Source: Spinellus fusiger (Eukaryota; Mucoromycota; Mucoromycetes; Mucorales; Phycomycetaceae). From it: 64,000 nucleotides of DNA. The stretch covers positions 397,182-461,181 of the forward strand of contig JALLLS010000023.1 in the NCBI GenBank assembly GCA_025094145.1, written 5' to 3'. The notes below the pieces were generated by a model, which saw nothing but the letters and a program-made list of their open reading frames with translations, ran no database searches and had not been told where the DNA came from. The translations under genes were made by a program, and so were the position numbers. Numbering within the stretch: the first letter of the stretch is position 1; each line of letters begins with the position of its first letter. Shown here one piece after another: positions 59,088 through 64,000 of the stretch.

Positions 59088-60262
59088 ATGCCCTTAACAC
59101 TTCCCTATGACTTAGCGAACCACCCACCTGCAGACACCATAAAAATGCTCACTGGGCTATTGGAGCGTATTACAAAAACAAACGATAAGCTCCATGCCGC
59201 TAATGTAGAGAGTGGAAGACATACACGCGCATCTGCTTACACCTGCTTCCATGCCAGGTCCATTCCCAACATCGATATACATTCTTACCTTAATCGCATC
59301 CTCAAATACTGTCCTTGTGCTAATGAATGCTTCCTCAGTCTACTGGTTTACTTTGACCGTATGTCCCGCAACTCATCTGGTCTACGGATTGATTCTTATA
59401 ATATACACCGCCTCGTCATCTCGGGAATTATGGTAGCCAGTAAATTCTTCTCTGATATCTTCTTTACCAACTCACGCTATGCTAAGGTGAGAATTTCTTC
59501 TTTCTTTTTCTTCTTTTCTTTATCACTTTCCCTCCTTCTTTATCAGCCTATAAATGTCTCTACGGGGGTGGAGGTCAGTGAGAAAATATATCTTTTAGCT
59601 GTTGACTGGGGATTCAAACAGAGTGCACAAGACACTTCTTTTAGGACACTTGCTCACCCCTCCTTTGGGTGCATTAGGTTGGAGGTCTTCCCGTGGCCGA
59701 ACTCAATGCCCTTGAAATTGAATTTCTTCAACTGAACGATTATAATCTCAGTGTATCTATTGAAGAACTACAACAATACGGAGATCAGCTATTCCAACAC
59801 TGTGTACGTGAAGAAGACAAAAGAAGAGATGCAGAGTACAAGAAAAAAGAACTGAGAATAACAAAAGAAGATTTACTGGTGCGTACATACGATCCAAGAC
59901 TAAAAACAAAAATTGTCACTACACGCTCTTCCAGTGTGGATTCTACCCGAAATTCAAGGAGAGCTTTTGATAATTATACTGACCGATTCTCACACAAGTC
60001 CATCCATGCAATGTATAGTGATATTGAGAGGTCAATGGAGCAAGTAGAAAAAATAAGGAATATTACAGAGGGAATTTCTACACGCAATTCTCATTCAGAT
60101 CGCTACAAATCAGACGCAATAAGTGCTGAAGACAAGACAGGGACTAGTTATGATGATGTATATGATGTCAAAGCTTATTCACATAGACATACTTGGCATC
60201 TTGATCATCGTCATGGCCATCGGCTACCCTCCCACTCCTCCACCCGATCCGACAATTATTAA
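59088..60262 (+). CDS. Pho80-like (PCL-type) cyclin
   Basis: Cyclins of this group partner Pho85-type kinases and regulate phosphate response, glycogen or polarity. The ATG at 59088 and exons 59088-59486 and 59678-60262 give about 327 residues. The cyclin box spans roughly residues 15-165: HARSIPNIDIHSYLNRILKY, CPCANECFLSLLVYFDRMS, RLVISGIMVASKFFSDIFFT, NSRYAK and, after the intron, VGGLPVAELNALEIEFLQLN with DYNLSVSIEELQQYG. This is the Pho80 pattern (YAKVGG...ELN). The C-terminal tail is polar and His/Ser-rich. The intron is long for this window (191 nt) and could hide a further exon. Which kinase it serves is unknown. Confidence 0.88.
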
Positions 60263-60399
60263 CAAGAAGCAGTTATACGTCTGCGTCTTGTTATCTATAC
60301 ATAGCCCTTTTTATCATTATAATAAACGTTATCCTAGTGGTTTATCTATTCAATCTGGAAAGGAGAATGAAGGGTGTTGTATTCTATAGTCATCATCAT

Positions 60400-60432
<33 letters not shown>

Positions 60433-61933
60433 TAATATTAAATAAGAATGAGCCATTGGAATGAATTGACTCTAGTCTACTCTCGATAGCATAGTATTTG
60501 TGTCCTATCTTTTATCCCTAATAGACTGACTGTAGCTATGTTATAGTATAGAAATAAACACTCCACACTATTGTAGTTCTCCATCATAATAGTATTGTTC
60601 ATCACTCTATATCCTAACAGTATTGTTGAATATTAAAAAAAAAATCTCATTATAAACCTATTCATGAAAAAGACCATGAAAATAGTGGGTAGTTTATATG
60701 TTATAGTTTAAAGCTCTTTACTTGTAATTTAATCTTCTATCGTTAGTAACAAGAAATCCATTTGTGTAATACAGTGTCATCACTTGAATCTATCTTGAGA
60801 GTAGGGTTTAAAAACAATGACTCTTCATTAAAATGTAACATACATGGAAATAATGATCAATAACAAGTTTAGGCTATTGTTTATCAGTATTCACAAAGAA
60901 TACCCTTTGACTAACTAAAAGGTTTGTTCTTGATAAATGCTGTGATAAAGAATTTCTGTAGGATATAGATTCTGCTCTCCCCTGCCTTATTCTTCTCTCT
61001 TATTATCCAATAGAATCTCATCATTAAGAAAAGTACCTCTCATAGATAGGCTCTCATATACTATGCATGGTGATACTTAAGACACGTACTTGTTAACTGT
61101 GTTTGAGACCACAGGCCTTGTCCACCTTACACGAGGTGACACATAGAGAGGGTCCTTTTTCCTTTTTACTATTTAAGTCCATGGCAAAAATTGTCTGTGA
61201 AAATAAGAGATTAGAAAGAATAGGTTGACTGTAGGCACCGAGTAAAGTCTGAACAAATTCAATAACCAGGGATTAAATGGTTAAGGTTATGACTACTGCT
61301 TTTTTTATATGGGTGACAGTAATATAAAGATAGAGTATTATGGGCAAGAGTATATATATATATTTGCATGAACATAAGTGAATATATGACTAAGATAGAT
61401 AGACTTTTTTTATAGGTTAATAACTATCCCTTGTATTAGTATAGTGCATTTTCATTATGGTTTGTTTCACTGTAATTTGATGTTTCTAAGATAAATCATT
61501 GATATTGTTTCATGGATATTTGTTTCATTCTCTCTGGTATGGAGTGTAGACGATAGAGCAATATAATTGCTAATGTATAAGCTCTACAAATAACAATGAC
61601 TATGGACATGTAGATATATTGATTTAACTCTATTCCATTAACATTCATAAACAGATGATACAAGGTATGGTTTAGTATTGCTATTTTTCATATGACTATT
61701 CATCGTCTCACTATTGGTAGCTCAAAATACATAACACTATTTAAGATTCAACAAGTTTCAGGTATTTGCTTATTGTCTATAGTAATCTTGGTTTTTTATT
61801 ATCAATAAATTCTTCATATTAATTCTTCAATTAATAAATATCTATTAAAATAGCCTTCAATGATGAATCTATAGGTAGAAAACCAGAAGTTAAAATACAT
61901 ATTTTCTAACTGAAGGGAGATGGTATGGTAGAT
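60263..61933. other. Intergenic region between cyclin gene and Fanzor transposon
   Basis: A CAGCAA repeat occurs at about 60400-60432 and TA repeats at about 61350-61362. Otherwise plain AT-rich sequence with no supported gene. Confidence 0.55.
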
Positions 61934-62188
61934 TACACACCTAAAGATTTTTGGGATATAAAAGTCAATACACGGACAATAAAATAACACTATTACTCTA
62001 ATTGGCTGTTGTGTTTTAAAAAGGTATTTTCGCTGTCTAAATGAACAATTTCAAACTCTGTCTGCCTATTCTAGCAATAGCTACACTATCTTCATAAAGT
62101 ATTGGTGCATCTTTGGGGAAATTATAGTATAGAAATATAGTATGATTCAAAAAAGACTTACGTGTATCTTGGTTTAGTGTAGCGATAA
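61934..62188 (-). ncRNA. Candidate Fanzor guide RNA (omega/fRNA-like) region
   Basis: In TnpB and Fanzor systems the guide RNA derives from the 3' side of the nuclease gene and the adjoining transposon end. This segment fits by position: it runs from just after the Fanzor stop to the terminal repeat. It is conserved almost base for base, apart from small indels, in the 47.5 kb copy (49331-49587), even though it is non-coding in both. Shared blocks include AGATAGTG, TATTGCTAGAATAGGCAG and GTGTTATTTTATT. Transcription and structure are not shown by sequence alone. The conservation could also simply reflect recent common ancestry. Confidence 0.35.
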
Positions 62189-64000
62189 CTACACCGGATT
62201 CTTTTTTGATGTTTTGGTGGGTCGGCTACTACTAGCTAAGGTTGACTCCTTTCTTTTGGTACCAACAGACTGTACTGTCTTGGATCGACAAAAGCGCTTG
62301 GGTCGCTTGCCTTCCTCTCGTAGTCCAAAAAGAACATGACAAAAGTTCAATGTTGCTGCCATGTCCCGATTCCAAAAGCGTTGAGAAATTATCTCATCAG
62401 AAACTCCAGCAGTTTTGGTCATGATCTTCAAACATTGTTGGTTTTTGCACCTAAATAAAAATAAAAATAATAAACTAATTAGCCTTTTCTTTGACTTTTA
62501 TACATAAAAAAAAAGAATATTTTTACCTTAAAAGACTATGACATGTCACTGTGGGGTTCTTCTCTCTTCTGAAGGGTCTTGGGTTTTGTACTTTCTTGAA
62601 TTTCTCAAGCTCACCGTTCTCACAGGTAGGACAGAAACTTGATGTTTTGAACTCATCAATAAGAAGCACCGTGAACCCTTCTTTCTTCAACATTCTTCTT
62701 ATTCCAACATCTCTCACTGGTTCATGGAACTTTGTGTTTCCTGCAGACCAATTGCCAATCACCATTACAGCATCATCGCCAAACTTTCTTCGAAGATTTC
62801 TAGCTAGCCGTTTGTCTGATTGTTGCTGATTAATAAAGCTTGAAAGCTTTATTTTACGAAATGGGAGTAAACCATTGGCATTCTAGTTTTCCACAGCGGG
62901 AGTATCTTCATTTGAATAATAGTTATGCAACACTTGGGTAACTCTGGCTCTTTCCTCGATGTATTTTGCAAATCTTTCACAATTGACTGTTGAAGATGTA
63001 TGTCCTGATAGAGACAACTCGGCTGCTTTCACTTCATCAGGCTTCAAGTTCTCACGGAGCTTCCTGAAATTTCTCAACTTGTTTTCAATAGCACTTTGAT
63101 TGCTAGTGTATCGGTATGTTCTTTTGCTCTCTACAGTGCTATCTTCATGCATGCAATAAAGTATATCACGACAACCAGGGTCAATCAACACACACTTGCC
63201 GATACTAGCTGCCAATTCCTTTTTCCCCAAATCTTCAATGTATTGGAATTCATCGAGTTCTTTTGTTTCTTTCTTGATTCTTCCACCGCCACCTTTCTTT
63301 GTATCATGGTTTTGTTTCAACACAGATACACCAACACCGTCAGTCATCACCATTCCCCTAAACTTCATTGCATTTCTTTCACTCTGTGGCTTCATTGCTT
63401 TTGTTGTGGTATCAATAACAGCCCCCCACACTCTATCTTTGTCCAAATGGCTGATAATAGGTCTTTTCAATAGATGGGTGTTCAATATACGCGTATCTAT
63501 TGTCATATAAGATGGTATGAATGTTCTTCTCAGCGGAAAACAGTTGAAAGGCTTGTCTTGAAGGACTTCACACATGCTTGATAGCTTACAATAAGCCTTC
63601 AAATGCTTTGGGGTGTTTGCTTTGCAGTCATAGTAAACAGAGTCTTTGGAAAATTGATAGTTCATGGGATAAGAGCTAAAGATATCATGAATCATATCAA
63701 TATCATGAGTAGAGAGGAATTCTTTTGGTAGATTGTCGATTTTTCCAGATGAAATGACTGTTTTGAATTTATTGCATTGTTCAATAATATCCTTTACTGC
63801 AGCTGATACTTCCATCTCTGTGCTGCCCTTTTTCTTCATTTCTTCCTTTACTGTCTTTATTCGTTCATTCTTTTTCAAAAGTATGTTTAAGAACATGCGC
63901 AGCTTGTTTCCAAAGTGTAATGAGACACCATTGAGGTACGCTGTGTTTATTTTCCTTGCTTCATACATGGCTATTTGAAAGGCATACTTTAAACTGACTG
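62189..64000 (-). CDS. Fanzor (eukaryotic TnpB-like RNA-guided nuclease), partial, with in-frame TAG
   Basis: Fanzors are TnpB homologues; characterised members cut DNA using a guide RNA. Exons 62527-64000 (open to the edge) and 62189-62450 are joined by a 76 nt intron in frame. Counting from the methionine at 63968, RuvC-I is at about 260-270 (CVLIDPGCRDILYCM, aspartate near 263), preceded by KFRGMVMTDGVGVSVLKQN, typical of Fanzors. Next come a VMVIGNWSAGNTKF segment at the RuvC-II position with no glutamate, LLIDEFKTSSFCPTCENG opening the zinc ribbon, CHSLLR-CKNQQC closing it across the splice, and RuvC-III FWNRDMAATLNF. The C-terminus is very basic, possibly nuclear-targeting. A TAG (complement of 62883-62885) interrupts the frame after DTPAVEN; the 49 kb copy has CAG there. 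As it stands the zinc ribbon and RuvC-III would not be translated without readthrough. Confidence 0.88.

Larger units (their letters stand above)
61934..64000 (-). mobile_element. Fanzor-bearing transposon, truncated by right edge
   Basis: The terminus starts TACACACCTAAAGATTTTTG at 61934 and matches the other copies' terminal repeats. The element carries a Fanzor gene on the minus strand and continues beyond 64000, where the 5' arm and other terminus must lie. The 255 bp between the terminus and the Fanzor stop match the right arm of the 47.5 kb copy. Confidence 0.88.

Noticed and set aside
62189..63968. Fanzor gene as bacterial TnpB contamination
   Set aside because: It has a spliceosomal intron, Fanzor-specific motifs, a TIR transposon context and relatives elsewhere in the same fungal contig.

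Overview
The window looks like nuclear DNA of an early-diverging fungus, most likely Mucoromycota. The reasons are AT-rich DNA full of microsatellites, protein genes broken by many 40-90 bp GT-AG introns (a few GC-AG), fungal-type proteins (Zn2Cys6 factor, ENA P-type ATPase, recyclin, Ugo1-like carrier, Pho80-type cyclin), and Tc1/mariner-like elements. No rRNA, tRNA or CRISPR array was seen. The species is not determined.

Layout. 1-759 is the end of a transposon running off the left edge. 1181-16052 is gene-rich: a coiled-coil protein, TRM5 tRNA methyltransferase, a TPMT-like methyltransferase, a Zn2Cys6 regulator, a Ugo1-like protein, an ENA-type cation ATPase and CDP-diacylglycerol synthase. 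16852-17920 is a deleted transposon with a Fanzor tail, about 500 bp upstream of glutaminyl-tRNA synthetase (18416-20971). 21229-28965 holds small or poorly recognised genes, including a strongly diverged TAPT1-like candidate. 28966-34832 is gene-poor. ILV1 threonine deaminase follows (34833-36838), then a dead Tc1-like element (39087-40442), an HP1-like chromodomain/chromoshadow protein (42458-45082) and TMA46/ZC3H15 (45611-46919). A composite transposon lies at 47520-49587. After it come a RAD9-like checkpoint clamp subunit, a fungal coiled-coil protein, recyclin-1, a Pho80-like cyclin and, at the right edge, a nearly complete Fanzor gene inside its transposon (61934 to beyond 64000).

The main discovery is a family of Fanzor-bearing DNA transposons. 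Fanzors are eukaryotic homologues of the RNA-guided nuclease TnpB. Four copies share terminal inverted repeats beginning TACACACCYAAAGAT, with TA at the outer ends. The right-edge copy has RuvC-I (LIDPGC), a zinc ribbon and RuvC-III (WNRD) motifs and a spliced last exon. It carries one in-frame TAG where a sister copy keeps CAG. About 255 bp between the Fanzor stop and the terminal repeat is strongly conserved between two copies although non-coding, which makes it the best candidate for the guide RNA. Two copies also hold a nested, internally deleted Tc1-like element at the same site, and these two are nearly identical and inverted, suggesting recent movement or conversion.

The host genes are ordinary housekeeping and regulatory functions with no evident shared pathway, as expected for a eukaryotic chromosome. 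Exon boundaries were read by eye from splice signals and reading-frame continuity, so they are approximate unless stated.
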